21,897 nucleotides of DNA. Origin: a virus. A program made the translations under genes and the position numbers. The notes beneath the pieces were generated by a model, which was not told the DNA's origin, did not search any database, and saw only the letters and a list, made by a program, of their open reading frames with translations. Of the stretch, positions 13,559 through 20,493 are shown piece after piece (positions within the stretch are counted from its first letter, which is position 1; each line of letters opens with the position of its first letter). The DNA is taken from positions 1 to 21,897 of IMG/VR virus record IMGVR_UViG_3300009161_000264; one strand, 5' to 3'.

Positions 13559-14878
13559 ATGACAATAGAAAAATCGCATTGGTCTTCTAATGGAAATGTT
13601 ATCAATTTATCAATTCCATTCACAAAGGTCAATAGAGAAAAAAGAACAGTCTCGGGTTTTGCTACCCTCGATAATATCGATCAGACTGGTGATGTTGTTA
13701 CCCAAGAAGCAAGCGTAAAAGCTTTTGAAAGCTTTAGGGGAAACCTCAGAGAAATGCATCAGCCGCTAGCCGTTGGCAAAGTTGCATCTTTTAGACCAGA
13801 AACATTTTATGACCCATCCACAAAAGAATTTTATAACGGTGTTTATGTAGACGCTTATATTTCTAAAGGTGCACAAGATACCTGGGAAAAAGTTTTAGAC
13901 GGAACCCTAACTGGATTTTCAATCGGCGGAAAGATTATTGAATCTGATGATGAAGTAAATAAGTCAACAGGTAAATCAATAAGATTTATTAAAGATTACT
14001 CACTTGTAGAACTTTCAATTGTAGACTCTCCAGCAAATGAGCTTTGCAACATTGTCTCTATTGAAAAAGTTAATGGTCAATTAATATTTAAAGGAATAGC
14101 TGCAGACGTTAAAATGGAAAACATTTTTTATTGTGCAGAAAGTGATTCTGTTTTTATGTCAACAGAGTCTGAATACATATCTCCAGTTACTGGAAAGAAA
14201 ACAGAATTAATCGGATGGGTGGAGTCAAATGATTCCAACAAGTCAAAAGAAATAGATAAGATTCTTGATTCACGTAGATCAAGATTGCAAACATTGCCAC
14301 AGGATAATAAAAATCCAGCTAAGGCAATTGCAGAAGGAGGAAATGAAGTGGAAAAGCTTAACACAACAATCGAAGCAGCTCCAGCAGTAGAAGAAGCAAC
14401 ACCAGTTGCAGAAAATATTGAAGTAGTTGCTGAAACAGTAGAACAACCTACTGAGGTTTTAGCTGAAGTAACTTCTGCCGAAGTTCTGGAAAAATCAGCA
14501 GAACTAACAGACCAGGATTCAAACCCTGATTTTGTTAAAATGCTAGGCGACCTTAAGGGTTTCTTCTCAGAAACTTTGGAAAAAGCCTCTGAGGCAAACG
14601 CTGCTCAGGTATCAACAATCAAGGAGACAGTCGAAACTTTTAGTAAGAATGTCGATTTGAGAATTTCAGAATTAGCAGAAAAGCACACCGAACTTTCAAA
14701 CGCAGTTAGCTCCATTAAATCAATTATGGATACTGTTGAAAAGAGAGTCGACGCAGTTGAATCAGACACTGCAATCAAGAAGTCCTCTGACCTTGGCGGG
14801 TCACAGGTTGTAATACAGAAATCAAAATCAAAATGGAACGGCACTTTCCTCGGTTCCGTTAGCGAATTAACAAAATAA
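13559..14878 (+). CDS. Prohead maturation protease (S78/XkdF-like) fused to scaffold
   Basis: 439 residues. The first 190 or so form a herpes-assemblin-like phage protease: H67 in REMHQPL, S121 in GFSIGG and the diagnostic YSLVELSIVDSPANELCNI at 147-165, the usual surroundings of the catalytic His and Ser. The enzyme matures the prohead by cleaving scaffold and capsid N-termini and itself. Residues from about 265 are acidic and Ala/Glu/Val-rich, then a long coiled coil (about 330-410), and end in a basic WNGTFLGSVSELTK tail; this is a scaffold. The mRNA seems leaderless. An internal start at 14348 should also give the scaffold alone. Confidence 0.88.
   Translation: MTIEKSHWSSNGNVINLSIPFTKVNREKRTVSGFATLDNIDQTGDVVTQEASVKAFESFRGNLREMHQPLAVGKVASFRPETFYDPSTKEFYNGVYVDAYISKGAQDTWEKVLDGTLTGFSIGGKIIESDDEVNKSTGKSIRFIKDYSLVELSIVDSPANELCNIVSIEKVNGQLIFKGIAADVKMENIFYCAESDSVFMSTESEYISPVTGKKTELIGWVESNDSNKSKEIDKILDSRRSRLQTLPQDNKNPAKAIAEGGNEVEKLNTTIEAAPAVEEATPVAENIEVVAETVEQPTEVLAEVTSAEVLEKSAELTDQDSNPDFVKMLGDLKGFFSETLEKASEANAAQVSTIKETVETFSKNVDLRISELAEKHTELSNAVSSIKSIMDTVEKRVDAVESDTAIKKSSDLGGSQVVIQKSKSKWNGTFLGSVSELTK
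14348..14878 (+). CDS. Nested in-frame scaffold protein (internal start)
   Basis: A GTG at 14348 lies in the protease reading frame (residue 264) and is preceded by AAGGAGG at 14334-14340 with seven bases between, the strongest Shine-Dalgarno in the window and one with no other gene start to serve. Initiation there gives a 176-residue acidic, coiled-coil protein, as expected of a phage scaffold. The arrangement mirrors the lambda C/Nu3 pair, in which the scaffold is the C-terminal part of the protease made from an internal start. The expression is inferred from sequence. Confidence 0.7.
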   Translation: MEKLNTTIEAAPAVEEATPVAENIEVVAETVEQPTEVLAEVTSAEVLEKSAELTDQDSNPDFVKMLGDLKGFFSETLEKASEANAAQVSTIKETVETFSKNVDLRISELAEKHTELSNAVSSIKSIMDTVEKRVDAVESDTAIKKSSDLGGSQVVIQKSKSKWNGTFLGSVSELTK

Positions 14879-14896
14879 GGGTATGGTGAAAAACTA

Positions 14897-15952
14897 ATGA
14901 GTAATGAACTATTAGCAAAAGCAGCAGAAGCAGGTACAACTCTAACAGGTGGTATGGCTGGTTCAGCAAACCCTACTGACGGAATTCACGTAGGTTCCGA
15001 GGGTAAGGGAGGCTTGCTCAATCCTGAGCAATCCGCAAGATTCTTAGATTACATGTTCGATGCAACAGTAATCGGTAAAGTGGCTCGTACAGTACGTATG
15101 AAGTCAGATACCACAGAGATTGATCGTATCGGAGTTGGCGAAAAGCTTATGAAGCTTGCCGCTGAAGCCGAGAACACTGGGGCAAATTCTGCCGTACAGT
15201 TCTCAAAGATTTCTCTCACAACTAAAAAGCTTCGTCTAGATTGGGAACTTTCAACTGAGTCTCTAGAAGACAATATTGAAGGTGCAGATCTAGAAGATCA
15301 TATTGCACGTCTTATGGCAACACAAGCTGGTAACGACCTTGAGGACGTAGTCCTTAACGGTAACACAGCTCTAAGTGGAGATGCACTTTATAAGTCATTC
15401 GACGGTGTTGTTAAGATTGCAAAGGCAAATGGCCATGTAGTAGCTGGAGCGGGCGCAGCAGTGTCTCGTGACATCTTCAACAAGGCTCTTAAGGCAATGC
15501 CAAGAAAGTACAAGCAACGTCGTCCAGACCTTCGCTTCCTTTCTGGTTCAAACCTAATTCAAGATTATTTGTACTCAACTTCACAGCTAGGTAACTATGG
15601 TTCTGCAAACCCACAGGATATTGCTTCAAGCATTATTCGTGGAAACGAATCAGGACTAGGTGGCCCAGCAGGTTTCGTAGCACCATTCGCATTTGGTATT
15701 CCAATTGTTGAAGTTCCGCTACTTAAGGAAACACAGACTGGCTCATACGCAAGCCCATCAGGAGAGCACGGAGATATCCACTTGACATTCCCAAATAACG
15801 TTGTTATTGGTGTTAAGCGCGATGTAACCGTTTATCGCTTCTTCTGGCCAAAGAAGGACTCAATCGAATATACAATGTATACTCGTATTGGTACCCAAAT
15901 TGAGCAGGCAGATGCATGGGTTGTAGTTAAAGACGTTAAGGTTGCTGCCTAA
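14897..15952 (+). CDS. Major capsid protein, HK97 fold
   Basis: 351 residues. The protein forms the icosahedral shell. The region GGLLNPEQSARFLDYMFDATVIGKVARTVRMKSDTTEIDRIGVGEK is a typical N-arm and E-loop-type opening of HK97-fold capsid proteins, followed by KLRLDWELSTESLEDNIEGADLEDHIARLMATQAGNDLEDVVLNGN, which is the spine helix region, and by a C-terminal RDVTVYRFFWPKKDSIEYTMYTRIGTQIEQADAWVVVKDVKV strand set. There is no long N-terminal scaffold domain, consistent with the scaffold being encoded just upstream. Codon choice is shifted (cgt for Arg, aag for Lys) against the aga/aaa of the oxygenases, which suits very high expression. A GGTGA at 14885-14889 is the ribosome binding site. A terminator follows at 15979. 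Confidence 0.95.
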   Translation: MSNELLAKAAEAGTTLTGGMAGSANPTDGIHVGSEGKGGLLNPEQSARFLDYMFDATVIGKVARTVRMKSDTTEIDRIGVGEKLMKLAAEAENTGANSAVQFSKISLTTKKLRLDWELSTESLEDNIEGADLEDHIARLMATQAGNDLEDVVLNGNTALSGDALYKSFDGVVKIAKANGHVVAGAGAAVSRDIFNKALKAMPRKYKQRRPDLRFLSGSNLIQDYLYSTSQLGNYGSANPQDIASSIIRGNESGLGGPAGFVAPFAFGIPIVEVPLLKETQTGSYASPSGEHGDIHLTFPNNVVIGVKRDVTVYRFFWPKKDSIEYTMYTRIGTQIEQADAWVVVKDVKVAA

Positions 15953-15978
15953 TATATAGGCTTCAACTTGCTGGAAAG

Positions 15979-16010
15979 GCCCCTAATTAATTTTAGGGGC
16001 TTTTCATTTT
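15979..16010 (+). terminator. Intrinsic terminator after the major capsid gene
   Basis: GCCCCTAA at 15979-15986 pairs perfectly with TTAGGGGC at 15993-16000 (loop TTAATT), followed by TTTTCATTTT. This is a canonical rho-independent terminator, 27 bases after the capsid stop. It should cap the abundant capsid mRNA. Confidence 0.9.
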
Positions 16011-16020
16011 AATTTAGTAG

Positions 16021-16029
16021 TGCTATAAT
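16021..16029 (+). promoter_or_regulatory. Extended -10 promoter for the connector genes
   Basis: TGCTATAAT, identical to the boxes at 9740 and 20124, right after the capsid terminator. No clear -35 exists, which fits an extended -10 promoter. AAAGGAG at 16043-16049 and the ATG at 16055 follow at normal spacing. Confidence 0.65.
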
Positions 16030-16054
16030 TTAGATACATACCAAAGGAGTATAT

Positions 16055-16453
16055 ATGTCATTTGACACACTTAAAGTCAAAGATTTAAAAAGTTTAGCAG
16101 CAGACTTTGCTGTTGACGCTAATGGACTAAAGAATAAGGCAGAAATTATTGCAGCACTCTCAGAAGAGGGAGTTACATGGTCTGTTTATCAAAGTACACT
16201 TAAGAACATAGAAAACGCAAAAGAAGATTCAGATGAAGTTCTACCGAGACTTGACCCTAATCAAAAGCTTGATGAGGATATGGTTTTAGTTAAGATGGAT
16301 AGAGCAAACTACAGATACGATGCACTAGGATTTACTTTTACTCAAGCGCACCCATTTGTAGCAATGAAGCCCGATGCGGCTCAAGAAATTTTTGATAAGG
16401 AGGACGGGTTTAGATTGGCTACGCCAAGAGAGGTACAAGAGTACTATAACTAA
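16055..16453 (+). CDS. Head protein with SAP/HeH-like N-terminal domain
   Basis: 132 residues. The first 45 residues (TLKVKDLKSLAADFAVDANGLKNKAEIIAALSEEG) match the helix-extended loop-helix pattern of SAP/HeH/Rho-N-like DNA-binding domains, as often seen in small phage head genes after the major capsid gene. The C-terminal part (MVLVKMDRANYRYDALGFTFTQAHPFVAMKPDAAQEIF) ends in a Tyr-Asn tail and looks like a short beta region with a helix; I do not recognise it. It may bind DNA inside the head or help connect capsid and neck. It has its own promoter and ribosome binding site. Function inferred from position and motif. Confidence 0.65.
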   Translation: MSFDTLKVKDLKSLAADFAVDANGLKNKAEIIAALSEEGVTWSVYQSTLKNIENAKEDSDEVLPRLDPNQKLDEDMVLVKMDRANYRYDALGFTFTQAHPFVAMKPDAAQEIFDKEDGFRLATPREVQEYYN

Positions 16454-16462
16454 ACTCAAGAC

Positions 16463-17500
16463 ATGGCAGAAGTATACGTTGACGAACCATATTCTTTAAT
16501 AGTTCAAGGCTTTGATTTTGAAGGATTTGGAAACTATCCTGTAGAAACAAAGCTGTTTGTAAAAGGAGAGCCAGTAACTCCCAGTTCTGTTTTAGTGGAT
16601 ATCTACGAATCATGGCTAGGTGAATATCAAGAAACTCAAACAAATCCATTAACTTCTGCTGGTACAAATATATCTACCGTCATTGTTGATACAGATGTGG
16701 GAGTTTATTCTGTAAACATTCCATCGGCTTTAAGCTCTAATGCGGCATATGGTAAAACTCTTAGATTAATATGGAAATATGTAGTTGACGGGGTAACCTA
16801 TAAAAAACAAACTTGGGTTGAGTTTGTATTCCCATATGTTTCTTTAGTTGAAGCCGCAGATCAGCTAGGTTTTGGTTCAGACGCCAATGACCCAAACCAT
16901 AAAACATTTAAAGAACTTAAAAGGGCAGAAAAATATGCCAGGATGATGATAGAAAGCTATACCAATCAAAAATTTTATCCACACCTAGATACTGTTTCAG
17001 TAATGGGCAACGACTCAGATGTTTTGCCTTTGCCAAAAAGAATTACCGAAATAATTAGGATCAAAGAGGGAGATCAAGTTTGGTGGGATACCTATGGAGC
17101 AATAAATAACATTGGATATCAACTAAAACAAACTTTTAGCTCATTTGCAATAACAGTAGATAGATCTGCACTGTTGTCTTCAGATGTTTATATTGCAAAC
17201 GGAATGGTTCCACCATCTGCTGATTCTGTTTCCTCAAATATATTTAAAAGAGGAAAAATTTATACTATACACGGCCCATTTGGTTGGGATCACGTTCCAG
17301 CAAAAGTTGAAGAGGCTGCAATAGAATTAATGAAAATGTATTTTTCAAAAGACCGTGTCTGGAAAGATAGATACATCAAGAAAATAAGTACAACAGATTG
17401 GGATTTTGAATACTCTTCACAATCTTTTACAGGAACTGGGTCATCGTATGCAGACAAGCTCCTTGAAGAATATGTTGTTACATCAATGGCCTTGATATAA
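16463..17500 (+). CDS. Head-tail connector (adaptor) with N-terminal beta domain
   Basis: 345 residues. Residues 1-125 form a beta-rich, immunoglobulin-like region (LIVQGFDFEGFGN, VLVDIYESW, VGVYSVNIPSAL, LIWKYVVDGVTYKKQTWVEFVF). Then YVSLVEAADQLGFGSDANDPNHKTFKELKRAEKYARMMIESYTNQKF is an adaptor-type helical bundle of the gp6/gp15 connector group, followed by a receptor-like LPLPKRITEIIRI strand. Such proteins dock under the portal ring. The extra N-terminal domain is unusual in length and may decorate the neck. The start lacks a visible ribosome binding site. The stop overlaps the next start as TAATG, so translation is coupled. Confidence 0.65.
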   Translation: MAEVYVDEPYSLIVQGFDFEGFGNYPVETKLFVKGEPVTPSSVLVDIYESWLGEYQETQTNPLTSAGTNISTVIVDTDVGVYSVNIPSALSSNAAYGKTLRLIWKYVVDGVTYKKQTWVEFVFPYVSLVEAADQLGFGSDANDPNHKTFKELKRAEKYARMMIESYTNQKFYPHLDTVSVMGNDSDVLPLPKRITEIIRIKEGDQVWWDTYGAINNIGYQLKQTFSSFAITVDRSALLSSDVYIANGMVPPSADSVSSNIFKRGKIYTIHGPFGWDHVPAKVEEAAIELMKMYFSKDRVWKDRYIKKISTTDWDFEYSSQSFTGTGSSYADKLLEEYVVTSMALI

Positions 17501-17925
17501 TGTTTGATGCAGCTGATGGTTTAATGACCATGAAGATGGATATATATCGCCAGCAAGAGCAGCAAGATTCAGACACAGGCGCTATGAAGAGACAGTTTTT
17601 TTATATAAAAACTGTTGATTGTTATGCCAGGGGAATAATTAATCAGTCATCTGGAAAGTCAAGTGATAAACAAAAGTTTTCAAACAAGTACTCTAACAAT
17701 CAATATTTAGAAGCAAGAACTTCCGATAGACTTACCGCAAGAGACAAAGTAAAGAATATTAGAGATGTAAACGGGAATCCAATCTGGTATGAATTAAATT
17801 ATCCAAGCGATACTAGTACAGTATTTGATGTAGTTGGAACAACTCCGATTGCCGACCCTTTTGGAAATGTAGTAGGGTATAACTCATCATTACAAAGAGC
17901 GGAGAATCAGCAAATTGACATCTGA
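17500..17925 (+). CDS. Head closure / head-tail joining protein
   Basis: 141 residues, beginning inside the stop of the previous gene. The size, the beta-rich pattern (MKMDIYRQQEQQDSDTGAMKRQFFYIKTVDCYARGII), the RTSDRLTARDKVKNIRD stretch before a strand and the position directly after an adaptor all suit the SPP1 gp16-type head completion family, which seals the capsid after packaging. I see no catalytic motif. Assignment rests on order and secondary-structure pattern, so it is moderate. Confidence 0.6.
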   Translation: MFDAADGLMTMKMDIYRQQEQQDSDTGAMKRQFFYIKTVDCYARGIINQSSGKSSDKQKFSNKYSNNQYLEARTSDRLTARDKVKNIRDVNGNPIWYELNYPSDTSTVFDVVGTTPIADPFGNVVGYNSSLQRAENQQIDI

Positions 17926-18706
17926 AATTTTAGCAATACAAGCAGCCAGCGGATTAGTTAATCTAATGTCCAATAAGCCTGTTAGCGGCGTAATAAGAGA
18001 CAGTACTGTTGCACAGATATCTGCTGCCCTATTCTACAAAACAAATGTTATGGCCAAGCTTGCATCAAACGCTCAATTTCAATTAGCCTTTAGAAATGTT
18101 ATCTTTGATCAACTTCAAGTAGATTTTGGCGATTATATAGACGCAAAATCAAGAACATCTCCAAAAGCTTTTCACCATGTTTACGAATGGGGTCAGCCTG
18201 GTGATAGTCAATCTAGATTATTTAAATTAAAAAAGTTGCCAGCAGACGGCCTATCTTTAAAAATTAATTATGAACTTATAGATTCAAAATCCTTTGTTCC
18301 ATCTGAAAATTCTAATAATAGACACGTCTTTGTTAAAAAAGCTTCTATTATGGAAGAGGGAAAAACTGTAGTTATATCACCAAGATCTTCAGAAAGACTA
18401 GTGTTTGATATAAACGGATATACTGTGTTTATGCCAAAGGGTGACTCTGTCACAGTAAGAAAACCAGGTGGAGCGGCAACAAAAAATTCATTTCTTTCTG
18501 CATATAAATACTTTTTTACAGGACAGTTAGTAAACATGTCTATAAAAAAATCGGGATTTCAAAGACTTTTTAATTCATCTTTATCCAGAGCATTGGGTGT
18601 ACCAGCACAAGTTAAAACAGTTAAATATAGCTTCTCTCCAAATCAGTTGGCAAATGAAGCAGATGCCGCAACTTCGATAGCATTTGCGAGGTTAGCAAAT
18701 GGCTAA
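17915..18706 (+). CDS. Neck protein, HK97 gp10-like position
   Basis: 263 residues from a TTG start that overlaps the previous gene; GGAG at 17901-17904 is the likely ribosome binding site. It has an N-terminal helical segment (ILAIQAASGLVNLMSNKPVSGVIRD) and a beta-rich core with FHHVYEWGQPGDSQSRLFKLKKLP and KASIMEEGKTVVISPRSSERLVFDINGYTVFMPKGDSVTVRKPGG. The MEEGKTVVISP and SERLVF parts resemble a pattern seen in phage minor head/neck proteins. In siphoviruses a gp10-type neck or tail completion protein sits between the closure and terminator genes, as here. It is longer than the usual 110-170 residues. Role inferred. Confidence 0.55.
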   Translation: MTSEILAIQAASGLVNLMSNKPVSGVIRDSTVAQISAALFYKTNVMAKLASNAQFQLAFRNVIFDQLQVDFGDYIDAKSRTSPKAFHHVYEWGQPGDSQSRLFKLKKLPADGLSLKINYELIDSKSFVPSENSNNRHVFVKKASIMEEGKTVVISPRSSERLVFDINGYTVFMPKGDSVTVRKPGGAATKNSFLSAYKYFFTGQLVNMSIKKSGFQRLFNSSLSRALGVPAQVKTVKYSFSPNQLANEADAATSIAFARLANG

Positions 18707-19208
18707 TTATAAATTAGATGCAATGTTTGAAATAAGAAAGTTTCTTTGGAGCAGGCTTACTGCGCTAGACATATTTGAGGAAAATGATTACTACTCAGAC
18801 AACCTTGGAGAAGCCCTTATCCCAATAGTTCCAGTCCAGCAACAGCCAGAAATGAATCAATTTTTAAGCGGGAAGAAACACATAGTCTACGATAAGATAG
18901 GAATGTCTTATGAGGACAACTGGATGATATGTTGCGAACAAATTCTATTAACCCTATATTCGCCAGATCTCCTTGATATTGTTGAAATAAGGAACTTCTT
19001 AACTGATGAGTTTAGGAGAATGGACGAGTCTGCAAAGGATGTAAATAAATGGGCGGGGCTATCAAATAAGTTTAAATTCCATAGCATCCATATAGCAGAC
19101 ATATCATCTACAGCCCCATCAGAAGAAATACATGGATTCTTTGCCTCAGATGTAATATTGGAGATAAAATATTCAAGAATAACTAACGGGGCAGGCAGAT
19201 TCCTATAG
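18699..19208 (+). CDS. Tail terminator protein
   Basis: 169 residues, starting inside the previous gene. A helical N-terminus (DAMFEIRKFLWSRLTAL) is followed by strands and an internal MICCEQILLTLYSPDLLDIVEIRNFLTDEFRRMDESAKDVN, and the C-terminal strand VILEIKYSRITN. This is the usual arrangement of tail terminators, which cap the tail tube and stop its growth. Position before the major tail gene supports it. Sequence similarity in this family is weak, so the call depends on gene order. Confidence 0.6.
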   Translation: MANYKLDAMFEIRKFLWSRLTALDIFEENDYYSDNLGEALIPIVPVQQQPEMNQFLSGKKHIVYDKIGMSYEDNWMICCEQILLTLYSPDLLDIVEIRNFLTDEFRRMDESAKDVNKWAGLSNKFKFHSIHIADISSTAPSEEIHGFFASDVILEIKYSRITNGAGRFL

Positions 19209-19209
19209 C

Positions 19210-19238
19210 TTGCTTTATAGCAAAAGAAGACCTATAAT
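19210..19238 (+). promoter_or_regulatory. Promoter for the major tail protein
   Basis: TTGCTT at 19210-19215 and TATAAT at 19233-19238 with a 17-base spacer, one base after the tail terminator stop. It leaves a leader of about 65 bases with AAGGAG at 19295-19300 before the ATG at 19310. A dedicated promoter suits the tail tube protein, which is needed in many copies. Confidence 0.7.
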
Positions 19239-19309
19239 TAGCATAGAGGAAAGGGCCTAGCCAGCCACATATATATATATTAATTTCATGAAATAAGGAG
19301 AAATAAACA

Positions 19310-20053
19310 ATGGCACAAAACATTGGAAATGCAAAAAATATTCTTGTCGGTGCATCCCCGTTGTTCTTGTCTGTAGACGACATTACAGTAGCAGGATACG
19401 ATGATAGTATGGAAGCAGGACAGACAAACGCAGGAACAGCAGCAGTTGGCTCAGTAAAGCCATCTACACTAGTTCCAGCATTTGCATCAGGAACATCTTA
19501 CACAGATACTCTTAATGCAGGAACGGTTAATAAAGCAGGAGGCGTAACAGCTGCAGCTTACCGCAACGTAGGTTTCACAAATAACGGCCTTCAGATTAGT
19601 TACCAACCAACATATGATTCAGTATCAGTTGATCAGCTTCTAGACACAGCTAAGCTGTTTAAGTCTGCGATGACTGTTCAAATTTCTACAGAAATGGCAG
19701 AAGGTACTCTAGAGAACGTTCTTGCCGTATTTGGTCAAAAGCAAGATACTCTAGTATCAGCAGGTACTGGCGCAACAGCAACTGACACACTTGGTTTGGA
19801 AGCAGGTGCACTTGGTGCAGCTCCAACAGAGCGTCAGCTAATTGCAGTTGGACAAGGTCCAACTTCACAAGCAACATCAACTGAGCGTGTATACTATGCA
19901 CGTCGCGTTTTGTCTGTTGAACAGTCACAGTTCTCTTTGGCTCGTACAGCAGCAACAACATTCCCAGTAACATTCCGTCTTCTACCATCAGGTGCCTCAG
20001 CTCACGTTGGTTCAGAATACGGTAAGATTATTGACCGCGTTCTAACAGTTTAA
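19310..20053 (+). CDS. Major tail (tube) protein
   Basis: 247 residues. It builds the tail tube by stacked hexameric rings. It starts MAQNIGNAKNILVGASPLFLSVDD and runs through alternating strands with a small-residue loop rich in Gly, Ala and Thr (AGQTNAGTAAVGSVKPSTLVPAFASGTSYTDTLNAG). The LQISYQPTYDSVSVDQLLDTAKLFKSAMTVQISTEMAEGTLENVLAVFG region is typical of tube proteins of siphoviruses, and VTFRLLPSG precedes the C-terminus. It has its own promoter and ends at a strong hairpin, so it forms a one-gene unit. Codon choice (cgt, ctt, aag) is again shifted as in the capsid gene. Confidence 0.85.
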   Translation: MAQNIGNAKNILVGASPLFLSVDDITVAGYDDSMEAGQTNAGTAAVGSVKPSTLVPAFASGTSYTDTLNAGTVNKAGGVTAAAYRNVGFTNNGLQISYQPTYDSVSVDQLLDTAKLFKSAMTVQISTEMAEGTLENVLAVFGQKQDTLVSAGTGATATDTLGLEAGALGAAPTERQLIAVGQGPTSQATSTERVYYARRVLSVEQSQFSLARTAATTFPVTFRLLPSGASAHVGSEYGKIIDRVLTV

Positions 20054-20070
20054 TTATATTAATAATTAAT

Positions 20071-20102
20071 ATCAAAGCCCCCAAGAAATTGGGGGCTTTG
20101 CT
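20071..20102 (+). terminator. GAAA-tetraloop terminator after the major tail gene
   Basis: CAAAGCCCCCAA at 20073-20084 and TTGGGGGCTTTG at 20089-20100 form a perfect 12-bp stem with a GAAA loop. It is 19 bases after the stop. T-rich sequence after the stem is short (CTGTTGT), but the stem is very stable. Confidence 0.85.
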
Positions 20103-20103
20103 G

Positions 20104-20132
20104 TTGTACCCGCATAATGGTTATGCTATAAT
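20104..20132 (+). promoter_or_regulatory. Promoter for tail chaperone and tape measure genes
   Basis: TTGTAC at 20104-20109, 17-base spacer, TGCTATAAT at 20124-20132. It begins just past the tail terminator hairpin. The leader carries AAGGAGGA at 20149-20156 before the TTG at 20161. This is the third exact TGCTATAAT of the window. Confidence 0.7.
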
Positions 20133-20160
20133 AATTTAGACGATCCTTAAGGAGGATAAA

Positions 20161-20493
20161 TTGGCAACAACAGTATATGATGTAGAAGAGATTGAATTAC
20201 AAAGCGGAGCTAAAGTAAAGCTTAAGCCATTATCAATCAAACAGTTACGAAAGTTTATGATAGTAATTAAGAAAGTTCAAGATGCAGAAGATGAAACAGC
20301 AACCCTTGGAATTCTTGTTGAAGCGTGTGGAGTTGCACTAGAAACACAGCTACCAGATTTAGTTGCAGACCTTGAAAAATTAGAAGAAGCTTTAGACGTT
20401 CCAACAATTAACCGCATCCTAGAAGTTTGCGGAGGAATTAAGATGGACGACCCAAACCTAATAGCGGCAGCGGTACTGGCTGGTCAGATCTAG
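20161..20493 (+). CDS. Tail assembly chaperone, short product (gpG-like)
   Basis: 110 residues from a TTG start, chosen because of AAGGAGGA at 20149-20156. The protein is acidic and mainly helical (KQLRKFMIVIKKVQDAEDETATLGILVEACGVALETQLPDLVADLEKLEEALDVPTINRILEVCGG). In long-tailed phages such a protein, together with a longer frameshift product, holds the tape measure protein in a soluble state while the tube grows. The stop lies at 20491-20493; the frame continues in the -1 frame from 20442 to 20831. Position between major tail protein and tape measure is the classical one. Confidence 0.82.
   Translation: MATTVYDVEEIELQSGAKVKLKPLSIKQLRKFMIVIKKVQDAEDETATLGILVEACGVALETQLPDLVADLEKLEEALDVPTINRILEVCGGIKMDDPNLIAAAVLAGQI
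20451..20457 (+). promoter_or_regulatory. Programmed -1 ribosomal frameshift site (CCCAAAC)
   Basis: C CCA AAC fits the X XXY YYZ slippery rule in the zero frame: CCA and AAC are the zero-frame codons, and after slipping one base back the tRNAs pair with CCC and AAA. It is the only such heptamer in the overlap 20442-20493. A stem GCGGC (20464-20468) with GCCGC (20499-20503) begins six bases downstream and could stimulate the slip. Confidence 0.85.
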
